A DNA stretch of 64,000 nt from Neurospora tetraspora (Eukaryota > Ascomycota > Sordariomycetes > Sordariales > Sordariaceae), in the NCBI RefSeq assembly GCF_033439725.1, contig NW_026944384.1:1860001-1924000 (forward strand), in the 5' to 3' direction. Below are positions 12,213 to 22,080 of this stretch, piece after piece. The translations under genes were made by a program, and so were the position numbers. The notes beneath the pieces were generated by a model that saw nothing but the letters and a program-made list of their open reading frames with translations, was not told the origin of the DNA and did no database searches. Position 1 is the first letter of the stretch. Every line of letters begins with the position of its first letter.

Positions 12213-12224
12213 ATATGGGCACCA
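12213..12224 (-). other. Candidate tRNA primer-binding site
   Basis: On the minus strand, one base after the 5' LTR, the sequence reads TGGTGCCCATAT. It begins with TGG, the complement of a tRNA CCA end, exactly where a minus-strand primer site belongs. The tRNA species is not identified. Confidence 0.55.
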
Positions 12225-12225
12225 T

Positions 12226-12402
12226 TATTAATGCTACAGGCATAAGTAAGGTAGAGTAAAAGTAAGAAGTGCGTGCAGATATATAATGTATTCTATAGAA
12301 TTTAAGGTATTGTATAAAGTGCATAATGCACTGGCTACATATAAAGGGCACAGAGTACAGGGTACGCCTGCCTCACATGTACATGCTTAGTAAGCGCTAA
12401 CA
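12226..12402 (-). repeat. Right LTR (5' LTR of the element)
   Basis: 177 bp, ends CTAACA. It retains more C and G (for example CACATGTACATGC) than the left copy at several sites, but is mutated at others, so each LTR carries its own set of transitions. Confidence 0.9.
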
Positions 12403-12407
12403 CACAC
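12403..12407. repeat. Right target-site duplication CACAC
   Basis: Identical to 4071-4075 and abutting the right LTR. Confidence 0.85.
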
Positions 12408-13002
12408 CTGATGGAATGTGCGGGGCCTTGACCATCTGGTGCCTGGTTGGCTGCATCGAGAACTGCATCTTCTTCTTTTCAACTTCTTCTTTGGAAGTGC
12501 AATCGTCAACACGCCTTGCAGGACCGTCAAGGACCGTCAACGCAATAATTCTCCGGTTCTGCCATCCATTCTGGGTGCTCACCTGCTTAACCGCCCATCA
12601 TGCAGTCGCATTGGTCAGTAGCATTGGTGGACCCAGCTCAACGACCTTGAACGTGACAGGCACCATCGCCATGGACACACCCTCGACCACCCTTACCTCA
12701 CAGCTTCGTGATATCGATTGATGCCCACATCGCCTGGAAGCATCTCCCTGGCCCCGGCCTCGTTATTGGCCTCGCGTGGGAGACGGCCAGATGCGTGGTA
12801 CTTGCGCCATCACTTGTGCTATTGCACCGACAGAGCCGACTGGCTTCGATCATAGCAACCCCTCTCTGCCGTCACTCTATCACCGACCAGCCATGGTCAC
12901 CAACAAGGCGGCCATGGTCTCTTGTTGATGCATGCCGGGCGTTGTGGACCAGGGCCTATTCTTAGGTAACCACCCGTCTTACCCCTCTTGATGATATGTT
13001 GA

Positions 13003-13008
13003 TATAAG
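13003..13008 (+). promoter_or_regulatory. TATA-like box of the esdC-like gene
   Basis: TATAAG lies about 345 bp before the ATG and is followed by a long C/T-rich tract of the kind that marks fungal transcription starts. No ATG occurs between it and the start codon, so the leader lacks upstream ORFs. Confidence 0.4.
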
Positions 13009-13351
13009 GCTCAGTTTCCTCCCACTCTTTCCATTTCTCTTTCTTCTTTTTTTTTCTTCAGCAAGTTCTCAAACTTCCAAAAGCCAGTTGTGTTTTTTCC
13101 CCCTCCCCCCTTTCTTTCCCCTTTCCCATCGTAGAGCTGTGCTCTATCGATTAATTCACTTTCACTAATACACCAAAAACTCAAATCACGGTAGCTTGCT
13201 GGTCTCGCTATCCCCCAAATTCACACTCACATACCCCCCAAAGCACTAACTGGTTTTTGCTTGCTCGACTCGCCGTCTTACGCGCCAATTTACATTCTTC
13301 TCAAGATTCGTTTTTAGTTTTATTTTCAGCATTACCCCTTAATCAGTCAAC

Positions 13352-14176
13352 ATGTCCGCCATTCAGCTTTCGTTCTCTCTCCGTGTTTCTTCTGGCGTCA
13401 AGACCGTCCATCTTCTTGGTTCCTGGGACAACTACGCCGGCCAGCTCCCCCTTTCCAAGGACAAGACCTCCTCCAAGTCCGGCTCGTGGAAGGGCACCTT
13501 CCGCTTCCAGCCCGCTCTTGTCCAGCCCGGCCAGCGCTACTGGTACTACTACATCATCGATGGCTACCACGTCTCCCACAACCCCTCCGAGGAGTTCACC
13601 GTTGAGCCCACCACCGGCCGCTCCCTGAACATCCTCGACGTTCCCAAGTCTTCCTCCTCCTCCAAGAGCTCCTCCCGCCACTCCCGCGACTCCGTCAAGT
13701 CCTCCAAGCGCGAGTCCCTCTCCCTCGACATCCCCAAGGGTCGCCCTCTCTCCGTCTCCCAGATCAAGGCTCCCAAGCCCATGTCTCCCCACGCCACCCG
13801 CCACATCCTCGATGCCGACTACAACATCGACGAGCTCTCCAGCCGCTTTGCCACCACTGGCATCTACGACGAGTACGATGAGGACGTCATCACCGACTTC
13901 GACATGCGCTCCTCCCCCGTCTCCTCCACCGGTTCCTCCGTCAGCTACCGCTCCGACAGCTCCAGCCCCAGCTCTTCCCTCTCCGGCTACTCCACTCCCG
14001 CTTCGGACTGCTCCAGCTGCATCTGCGAGCGCTACGGCATCACCCGCAAGGGCGAGCGCGTCCGTCTCGACTGCGGTGGCTCCCGCTGCGGCTACGAGGA
14101 CTCCTGCTCCTCCGAGGATGAGGAGAACTACGTTGAGCGCAGCTCTCGCCGCAACGGCATCGTCGTCCGTGCTTAA
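13352..14176 (+). CDS. esdC: EsdC-like protein with AMPK-type glycogen-binding domain
   Basis: Single exon, 274 aa; ATG in good context (GTCAACATGTCC). Residues 5-98 form a CBM48/AMPK-beta-type carbohydrate-binding domain: VHLLGSWDNY, GSWKGTFRF and RYWYYYIIDG carry the aromatic positions expected to stack on glucan, and EPTTGRSLNIL closes the fold. The rest is a Ser-rich, probably disordered tail with a short Cys cluster (SDCSSCICERYG, later DCGGSRCGYEDSC). AMPK-beta's C-terminal kinase-complex domain is absent. The architecture and length match Aspergillus nidulans EsdC, an early sexual-development protein often labelled a GTP-binding protein although no GTPase motif is visible here. Orthology is inferred from architecture; a role in sexual development is inferred from that family. 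It lies about 950 bp from the silenced retroelement. Confidence 0.85.
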   Translation: MSAIQLSFSLRVSSGVKTVHLLGSWDNYAGQLPLSKDKTSSKSGSWKGTFRFQPALVQPGQRYWYYYIIDGYHVSHNPSEEFTVEPTTGRSLNILDVPKSSSSSKSSSRHSRDSVKSSKRESLSLDIPKGRPLSVSQIKAPKPMSPHATRHILDADYNIDELSSRFATTGIYDEYDEDVITDFDMRSSPVSSTGSSVSYRSDSSSPSSSLSGYSTPASDCSSCICERYGITRKGERVRLDCGGSRCGYEDSCSSEDEENYVERSSRRNGIVVRA

Positions 14177-16516
14177 GTGGCTTCACCCCTGCCTCGGGTG
14201 AGGAAATTTGAAGAAGACTCCATCCTCCGACTTTTGGAAGGGAACTCAAGTAGGAACGTTTTGTGTGTTGTGTGCAGCCCGGCCTTATTAGTGCCATTAA
14301 TTTGCCACCACCGTCCCATACTCCCAATCCGGTCAACCAAGAAGACATATCGACGTCCCAGTCTCGATTCCAGCTTTCAGATGTTTGCGCCTAGTTCGCC
14401 ATCTCGTCGCTCGGAATTCGATGAGAGATTAATACGGTCCGATCACGCTCACTTTCAGTTGTTGAATAGCGACTGCAGCGAGAAAAAGTGTCAGGCGACT
14501 CAGCTCTCCCAAGTGACTGAAGTATGTTGAAGTCAAGGTTTCTGTCCCCTTGCGCGCAAGCCCAACCGGCTGGTCCCTCGGGTTCGCGTCGAGGTACAGA
14601 CCTCATTCATCATTACATCTTTTACTTGTCGCTTTACTCGACACTTTTTCTTCTGCCCATCTGCTTTCCCACTATTGTGGTTAATGCTGCGGCCCCTCAC
14701 TCCACTTGTTCTTTACGAGCATGTGTTCCTGTGAAGTCGAAAAAGAAAACTTTTTCTTGAGATGTATTTTGCGTGTATTACTCAACACCCAAACTTTTTT
14801 TTATCAAGCCTCGGAGTACTTGGCCCCACTGGTTGGTGGTCAAGTCCAGCTTCGGGATATAATATTTCACCTGTCAATGATGGCACTTCTCCTGGTTACT
14901 TGGAGGAACTTGGCCTACCTACTTGTTTCTGTCAATCCTGTGGCGCTTGAACTGGATGGTTTTTGGAAAGTTCTAGACTAGCTACTCAACTTTTTGTATG
15001 ACTTATGAAGATCATGAAAACTCACAAAAAAAGGGAGGAATTGGGATTGGGAATCGTGGAGGAAGAAAACTGGCAGATAATTCTTGAAACAGCATAAATT
15101 GCTGCAGAGGCCGGAGTAGGATAGATACGCTTCTTGAAATCTATGCCTTGGTTATTGATGATTACAACTTGCTCTTTTGTGCCTTCTCTCGTGCTTCCTC
15201 TGACATTCTGAGTGATGCTTTGCCGATATCTATCACAGTTCTCAACGTCATCCCTCACACGTTCATATTCCCCATACCTCTTCATTTAATCATGAACCTA
15301 CGCAAATACATACCTACGTGCTAACGCGTGCAGAGAATGCAATCAGGTATGGAGTGTTGGCCTTTATCACCAGAATACCAAATGATGTTGTTCTTTACTG
15401 GTTCCACCTTCCGTGAGAGCAGTAACATTAGACAAGGCCGATCCTTCCAAGCTCTATCAAAGGCACTTGAGAAAGAAATGAGGGAGAGAGAAGATGAAGA
15501 GAGAAGTGAAGAGAGAAGTGAAGAGAAATCGAGGAGAAGTTGAAGGATATAGAGATTGAAGGATTGGACATAGATAAAGTCAATCAAAAATATCCTCTGT
15601 TCAAAATAAAGTTCGATTCACTCAGTCATTTACTATGCATAGTGCTTTTCGAGAATAGAAGGGTAAAGAATCAGAGATTAGACGCTTCTAACTTGGCACT
15701 CAGGACATCGTTTGATGGCAGCTCCGGACATTGCAAATTAACTGTGAAATGTACGAGCTCGCGACTGTCGAGCCGTCCGTCCGTCGGGGCCGAGAGAGAG
15801 TGGTGACTCGATTGTACCGTCTGTCTGTGGAATTCGGAACCCCCAACATCCGACAACGGCACGGTCGGCCCATTCTTGGGCCATCGTCATACCGCCGCAC
15901 GCGAAAGTTCTTATTTCCGCTTGTCTCTCGGTAACCTGGTGAGCCCGGTCGCTTAAATTTGGTGTTCATTTCCTTTCTGCTGGTTGAGGTCTCCATGACG
16001 GTGAGTTCTTGGCGTATAATACGCGAAGAAGCGAAATGGAAGAGCGAGCAGCGAGTGAGAACGGGAACGGGATTATTTACTTTTTTTTTTCTCCATGAGA
16101 GAGAAATGTGAAAGTGTAGTAATGTGATACTTGATAAGTCTATTGACTAAAACGCTTTCTTTGAGTGGCTTCACGCGGTGTCATACAGGTTCGTGTTGTA
16201 TGTATGTTGCGTAGGTACCATTCCCAGTCAGTCTATATTGTAACTGTATGTCGTGTCCCCTCTTCCCTTGAAGGGCAAGTTTATAAAGGGATATCCAAGA
16301 ACTCCTGTGCATGCAAATGCCATCATGGCCTGACCTGTTGTATCCCAACCGATCGACGAATCGGTGTTGAGAAACGATGCCGTCCATGTAAAAAGCAGAC
16401 CTTTCAAACCTTCCTCCAACGCCATGCAAGTAAAAAGTCAAAATCAAAAAACTCCACCCATCCATTCCCTTCCCCTTCACAACCGACCCTGCGGGTGAAC
16501 TCATCCACTCCGAGCT
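14177..16516. other. Convergent intergenic region
   Basis: Between the 3' ends of the esdC-like and SUR7-family genes; it must contain both 3' UTRs. A GAAGAGAGAAGT tandem lies at about 15496-15530. Short frames here show no domain or splice support. Confidence 0.6.
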
Positions 16517-17582
16517 CTAACCAGCGTGGATGATTCTCCCATCGGGCTTGATCAGCCTCCTCCCGCTCTTCAGATCCCGCTTGCTCGCACAGCAGCATCC
16601 CATGCCGCTGTGCACCGCGAAGCTCCACATGGTGAAGCCCGTGGCGATCCACATGAAGATGAACATGTGCGTGCCGACGTCGGCGTGGATGTTAAGGTCC
16701 GACTGCGCTTCGGCCGCGTACTTGAAGGCGAAGCTGATGACAGTGCCGATGATCGAGCCGGCCAGGACCAGAATCATGGAGGCGAACGAGAAGATGGAGA
16801 GCGGCAGGGACCACCACCGCGACTTGACGGGCAGGATGGGCGAGACAAAGATGAGGACAAAGTTGAGCACGCAGGCGGCCAGGAAGACGCCGAACATGAT
16901 CTGCGAGGTGATGCGCAGGATCGAGAGGATGGTGATGATGGCGGTGGGGATCGCGACGGTGGCGCCGGAGAGAAGCTCGCTCATAATGACCTCGACCGGG
17001 TTGAACCAGTAGAGCGTTTCGGGCTTGGAGCAGTAGGTGATTCCTCTGTGATGTGTTAGCATGACAAGTCCGTGGATAGGAGGGGAGGGGAAAAGGTTGA
17101 CTAACTCAGATAGATATCCCTCGCAAAAGTTCCACAGACCAACTTGGTAAAAGTCATGCAGTCCTATACTTTGAGCGATACTGTTGATCAACTGCGCATT
17201 TGGTACCGATGCTGGAATGATGTCGGCCAGGTCGAGCTTGTAGAAGTAAACATTGCGAAGCACGGCCTTGTCGGATGTGTTGCCAACGAGAATCTGTACT
17301 ACTGGTCAGCTACATGTAACATGAATGGATGGTGATCTCGAGTTAACATACCAGTATCAGGAACACCCAAGACACCAGGTACCCAAAGGATGCGCTATAG
17401 GCGAAGAATCGCCGTAGCCTCGTTGCTCGCTTGATCGCTTCATCACTGGGACTCCCTTCCTCTTCTTGAAGTGTCCTTTCGTAGCTTGCTGGTCGTGTTG
17501 ATGGCTGGGATTTGTATCGTTCCTTTGTGTCGTCGTCCGAGCTGTTCCTCTTTCGGAGGTTCAGTAGTGATTTTAGGACCAT
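16517..17582 (-). CDS. SUR7/PalI-family four-pass membrane protein
   Basis: Three exons on the minus strand: 17582-17352, 17293-17106 and 17045-16517, giving 315 aa. Introns are 58 bp (GTATGT...CAG, CTGAC branch) and 60 bp (GTTAGT...CAG, CTAAC branch). A basic, Ser-rich N-terminal cytosolic tail is followed by a first membrane helix near residues 61-82, an extracellular loop, then three helices after residue 150. The family mark is in the loop: WNFCEGY, then across the second splice ITYCSKPETLYWFNP. Two conserved Cys and the W/YWFNP pattern are typical of SUR7/PalI proteins. SUR7 relatives sit at eisosomes in the plasma membrane, and PalI relatives help sense ambient pH; I cannot tell which subgroup this is. 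The C-terminus ends in a CCCASKR cluster that could be palmitoylated. Confidence 0.87.
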
Positions 17583-19587
17583 TGTTCTGTACGGGTGTTG
17601 TTTCGGATCCCAAGAATTTGGAGGATAGTGACGATGGCCTTAGGTGCGCAGTTGCACCTTCTTTCTCGTCAAACTTCGGTTAAGGAGAAGAGGCCGGCCC
17701 TTTCAGAGAGTGTTGTCCCAAGTTTATCTGGAGTGGTGGTGTTGGTGGTGGAGGTTGTGGTTTAGGGGACTTTTGAGGTCTAGGGGTCCAGAGTTGGCGA
17801 GAGTGATGACGACGGGGCTTTGCTCCGGTCAACGGCGGGAATTGCAGAACCAAGTCGAAAAGTCTGAAGGTCGGTCTTCGCAGGAAAACAACGATAGTCG
17901 CGGCAGAAGAGGATCACGGTAAGAGAAAGAGCGCGGAATTTGATAATAGTAGGCTGGGGATCGACCGGTTGGTAGATTGATGAGCAGATGAGGTTGATGT
18001 CGTTATCAAAAAGCAGGCTTGTTCAGGTTGCGATCGCTACAGCCACCGACTGCTTGGCAGATTGGTTTATTGGGACCTCGTCTGATGGATGATGGAGCAG
18101 CGCAATCAACCCTTGGGCAGGGAATGGGCAGTGAATGGTTGGGGTGGTTGGGGGTCTGTGCTGTTGGTAAATCTGGGCAATCGTCAAGGAAGAAGGAGCG
18201 AGAGACAGAAGATCTATCATCAGTCAGCATCCAGAAAGGGGAGTGTGTTTGGAAGCTCGGCCAGTTTCTGTGCACCCGGCGCTGCAATTGGCTCGCGTGC
18301 CTTTTTCACCGTCGGCGGTCAGGAAAGAGTGGAAGGGTTCATCAGCGCGCGTCTTTGAGCGGCAATCCACAGCCCATTGCCCCAAACGAAGTGGACAGAG
18401 AATCCACCAAAGTACTCCTGACCGTCGGGGAGCTTTCTCGTGAAACCCCGGCGTTGAAGAGTTCCATTCGGCTGTGGTTTGGGCTTGCCAATTTTATTCA
18501 AGTTCTCCATTTGCAGTGTCTGTTCCTATTCGCGGCTAATAGGCGCCTTCATCATAACTAGACCCTAGAGTCTCTTAGACGCCAACAACCGCCTTGCAAG
18601 GCCTGGACACACAATAGGGACTCTTCCTATTCAACCCAGTCAACAATTGCAGGCTTCCATCGTATTGTCCAAAAGCTCACCTCTATTGATGTTTCAAACA
18701 GGTCGGTTCTAGAGCATTGCCCCATGTGGAGATGATACCCTTCATTCAGGAGTCCGAGGGCCCCCCTGAGGGGTTGAGAGGCGCTCTTAGTTGCTGCCCA
18801 AGATGGGAAAGCGGCGATCGTATTTTGTCTTGGCAGCGATGTCGTTGTCAGCAGTGAAGGAGGCTTGTGCATGTGCGACGTCATGCCAAAAAAAAAAAAA
18901 AAAAAAGCAAGCTGCACCACCAAGGCATCTTGAGCTGTCAAGACTGCATCGAGTTCAGATGACATCTTTCAAAACACCATGGTCGACATCGTGAGTTTCC
19001 AATTGGCGATTTCCTCAACCCAAGCTCGATCCAAGCTCGAGCCAAGGTCTTGATTTCGAGTCTGACAAAGAACCCTGACGATGACCAAGCCTCTGATGCC
19101 AGGGTCGTAGCTGCTGAGAACAAGCCCCGCCAGTCGGCTCCAGGGCGCTGATGGAGTGATGCGGCAGTGCTTCTTAGCTCACTCGGCTCCGGCTTCAGCG
19201 GCTCCACGTGTGGACCGTGCCAAGCTTGCCTTTTCCTTCCAGACGGGGGTCGTAGGGGGTCGGAACTTGAAGCGCCCTCCACTGCGAAAGCATCCAGACG
19301 CGCTCTGACACTTTCACTTGGCTCCCAGTTAATTCAGTTGGCAGACGTATCCGACCAATGATCAAACCAAGCTTCAAGGTTGGAGGTGATGAGCTTGTTG
19401 TTTGATTCTAGTCGTCATCTGTTTTTATCCTCTCGTTAACCCCAACCAAACCATAACCCATCTCTCCGTCTCCCTGTCCGGCATTTGATGCTCTCCTAGG
19501 ACGGGATTCCTGGTACAACTTGTATTATTTGGATATTTGCCCTAGAGCTCTTCAGACCAGCTTGCTTGGGTGGACACACTATTCACC
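17583..19587. other. Divergent intergenic region
   Basis: Promoter space shared by the SUR7-family gene (minus) and the PLC-like gene (plus). A 17-base A run lies near 18891-18906. Open frames up to 180 codons occur but have no recognisable domain, and some lack an ATG. Confidence 0.55.
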
Positions 19588-20958
19588 ATGACTTCCCTTA
19601 CAAGGCGTCTGGGCTGCCTGCTCGGAGTGCTTTCCTTGGGCACTAGCCTAGCCCATGGCCAGTCCATAACAACAATCAACGGCCAAGAGGTGACCATGTT
19701 GACGGGCACAAAGGCTGAACACACGACCTCATCGATACCAACAAACCTATATCAAACATATACCACGCGTATCACGCTTGGAACGACTACGGATACAGCA
19801 TCGACCATCATCGCTTCAGTTTCAGACAACGGCACCGATGTCTCCCTCACTTCAGAATCAGCTTCCGAGACTTCCAGCGTAACGCTGAGCTACCTGACGG
19901 GCACCAAATCGGACTCGACATCGACCTCCAACGCGACTGCGTCGAGCACAGAATCTCCGAAGCCCGTACCTACGAACACACGGCCGTGCAATAACTATCC
20001 CGAATTCTGCGACCGCAAGTACAGCAACATTACCGAGGTCGGTTGCCACAACAGCCCCTTCGTCAGGGCGAATTCCGCTGCTGCGAACCAACAGTTCCCC
20101 GTCGTCGATCAGCTCAATGATGGCGTCCGTTTCCTCCAAGCCCAGATTCAGTGGACTGCCAACGATTCGGTGCCGCACTTCTGTCACACCACCTGCGATC
20201 TTTTCGATGCCGGTCCCATCACCGACTGGCTCACTACCGTCAAGGACTGGGTTGTAGCCCACCCCTATGATGTCGTAACCATTTTGCTTGGCAACGGCAA
20301 CTACTCAACCCCCGATTTCTACGTCCCCCATATCGAGAAGACGGGCATTCTCCGCTATGTCTTCACCCCGCCTGTTATTCCCATGGCACTCGACGACTGG
20401 CCGACCCTGTCGCACATGATCCTGACTGGTCAGCGCGTCGTCATGTTCATGGACTACATGGCCAACCAGACAGCCTATCCGTGGCTTCTGGACGAGTTCA
20501 GCCAGATGTGGGAGACCCCGTTCGATCCGGTCGACCAAAACTTCCCGTGTACCGTCCAGCGGCCGCCTGACCTGCCGGCCGACCAGGCCAAGAACAGGAT
20601 TTATCTGATGAATCACAACCTGAACGGGGAGGCTAACTTGCTCGGAAACGTCCTCAGCGTGCCAGACCTGAGTCGGATCAACGTGACGAACAGCGCGGAG
20701 GGCTTTGGAAGTCTGGGATTGGCGGCAAATAACTGTCGGTCGGATTGGGGCCGGCCGCCCAAGGTACTCAACGTGGATTACTACAATATGGGAGACCCTC
20801 CCGGTAGCGTGTTCGAGGCGGCGGCGAGAGTCAACAATGTGACGTACAACAGGAAGTGTTGTGGCGAGGAGGCCAGCTCGGCTGAGAGAATCGAGGCCAT
20901 GTTGAAGGTGCCTTTGACTCTGGGTTTGATGTGGGCTGCTTTCTGGACACTGGTTTAA
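19588..20958 (+). CDS. Secreted PLC-like phosphodiesterase, probable GPI anchor
   Basis: Single exon, 456 aa. I use ATG 19588 (CACCATG), because the in-frame codon at 19570 is GTG and the ATG gives a clean signal peptide (residues 1-24, RRLGCLLGVLSLGTSLAHG). A Ser/Thr-rich segment, likely O-glycosylated, runs to about residue 130. The PLC-like TIM-barrel domain follows: NNYPEFC, VGCHNSPF (His154, equivalent to the first catalytic His of PI-PLC X domains), LNDGVRFLQAQI and PHFCHTTCD (His197/His200). The C-terminal 20 residues are hydrophobic (LTLGLMWAAFWTLV) after small residues, as in a GPI signal. Bacterial-type PI-PLC enzymes cleave GPI or phosphatidylinositol; fungal members of this group are mostly uncharacterised, so the substrate is unknown. 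Confidence 0.85.
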   Translation: MTSLTRRLGCLLGVLSLGTSLAHGQSITTINGQEVTMLTGTKAEHTTSSIPTNLYQTYTTRITLGTTTDTASTIIASVSDNGTDVSLTSESASETSSVTLSYLTGTKSDSTSTSNATASSTESPKPVPTNTRPCNNYPEFCDRKYSNITEVGCHNSPFVRANSAAANQQFPVVDQLNDGVRFLQAQIQWTANDSVPHFCHTTCDLFDAGPITDWLTTVKDWVVAHPYDVVTILLGNGNYSTPDFYVPHIEKTGILRYVFTPPVIPMALDDWPTLSHMILTGQRVVMFMDYMANQTAYPWLLDEFSQMWETPFDPVDQNFPCTVQRPPDLPADQAKNRIYLMNHNLNGEANLLGNVLSVPDLSRINVTNSAEGFGSLGLAANNCRSDWGRPPKVLNVDYYNMGDPPGSVFEAAARVNNVTYNRKCCGEEASSAERIEAMLKVPLTLGLMWAAFWTLV

Positions 20959-21609
20959 GCATCACGTTCTGACCGTATACATCGGTGGCTGGTTGTCTTC
21001 TGTTTTCGTGTTCACATCTGGCTTGTACCGGATGTGTATAGCATTTGCATGGCGTTTCGGTCCTGGTCAGGGGAAGACGGCGGAAGTCTGGAAATAGAAT
21101 TAGTTATGAAGATATTGTTAATCAAACCCTTCCCTTAAAACGCCTCTTTCTATATCTCGGTCCCTTCTCTGCCGATGCCGGTCCGGTCTGTCGACGATTC
21201 TAGACCTTCAACTTCATCGCGGAGTCGGAATGACGTCTGCGGGGAAACCATCACACAAAACCTCAAACCTCAGAAAGTGCCAGCCGAACCCCTGCCGCGT
21301 GCATCCCATTTCAGTTTAGCGGCGACATCGGGCGATGTGAGCCGAACCGAGGTACAATCGGCTTCCCCACGTCCACGCGACACTTGCGACGACTCGGCAC
21401 CACTCGGCGTCTGTCAATTAACAATCATCAACTTCCCCCGCAACTCTCTCTCTCCACAACTTCTTCTTTGACACTTCTACCCGTCGTCTACCGCGCTTAC
21501 ATATACGCGACTACTCCTCATCCCATCTTTCACTCTTCGTTGTTGTGTCAACAGTCGAATCACCAAGGATCTACCCTTACACAAACCAAACCAAACCAAA
21601 CTATCCAAG

Positions 21610-22080
21610 ATGTCTCAGACCTTCACCAAGAGCCAGGTGGCCGAGCACAAGGACGATAAGTCCATGTACATCATTATTGATGACGGTGTTTACGATATCA
21701 CCAGTATGTTTTCTTCCTTCTTTCTTCCCTCATCCCCTCACTCTCTGTTGTGTCTCCTCCCTCTACTACTCCCTTCACTCCCTCCCTTACTTCCCACTCC
21801 CTCTCCCTCGGCGCAATCATTAATAGCGACCCAACATAACCACGGACCAACAAACAATCCAACCAAGAGAAATATGAACAAAGAGAGATGTCGAGACTAA
21901 CCATGATATCGAAAATAAATAGACTTCCTCGACGACCACCCCGGCGGCGCCAAGATCCTCAAGCGCATGGCCGGCAAGGACGCCACCAAGTCCTTCTGGA
22001 AGTACCACGGCAAGAGCGTGCTGGAGAAGTACGGCACCAAGCTCAAGGTTGGCACCCTTGCTGAGGCTGCTAAGCTATAA
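21610..22080 (+). CDS. Small soluble cytochrome b5
   Basis: Two exons, 21610-21703 and 21923-22080, give 83 aa; the 219-bp intron has a GTATGT donor and a TAG acceptor that restores the frame (ITNFLDDHPGG). This is a compact cytochrome b5-like haem-binding domain: the DHPGG box supplies one axial ligand (His37) and KYHGKS the second (His60). There is no C-terminal membrane helix, unlike the ER cytochrome b5 of fungi, so it is probably cytosolic. It may donate electrons to a desaturase, reductase or P450, or bind a sterol-like ligand; its partner cannot be told from the sequence. The leader contains a CCAAA-type repeat just before the ATG. Confidence 0.88.

Larger units (their letters stand above)
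4076..12402 (-). mobile_element. RIP-inactivated Ty3/gypsy-type LTR retrotransposon (8327 bp)
   Basis: Two 177-bp LTRs bound an interior that is strikingly AT-rich, while both flanks are near 50% GC. The coding strand is minus. Reading down the coordinates, the minus strand shows a primer-binding-like site next to the 5' LTR (12213-12224), reverse transcriptase (about 7320-6890), RNase H (about 6660-6200), an integrase core (about 5480-5200), a GPY/F segment (about 4770-4660), a chromodomain-like tail, and an AGGGGG purine tract beside the 3' LTR. The order RT-RNase H-integrase defines the Ty3/gypsy class. Dozens of stop codons and G-to-A changes in catalytic codons show it is dead. Few CpA/TpG steps remain while CpG survives, which is the signature of RIP rather than of ordinary decay. 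Gag and protease should lie between about 8000 and 12200, but I could not identify them with confidence. Confidence 0.93.

Noticed and set aside
19570-19587. Upstream extension of the PLC-like protein
   Set aside because: The codon at 19570 is GTG; the ATG at 19588 has good context and gives a proper signal peptide.
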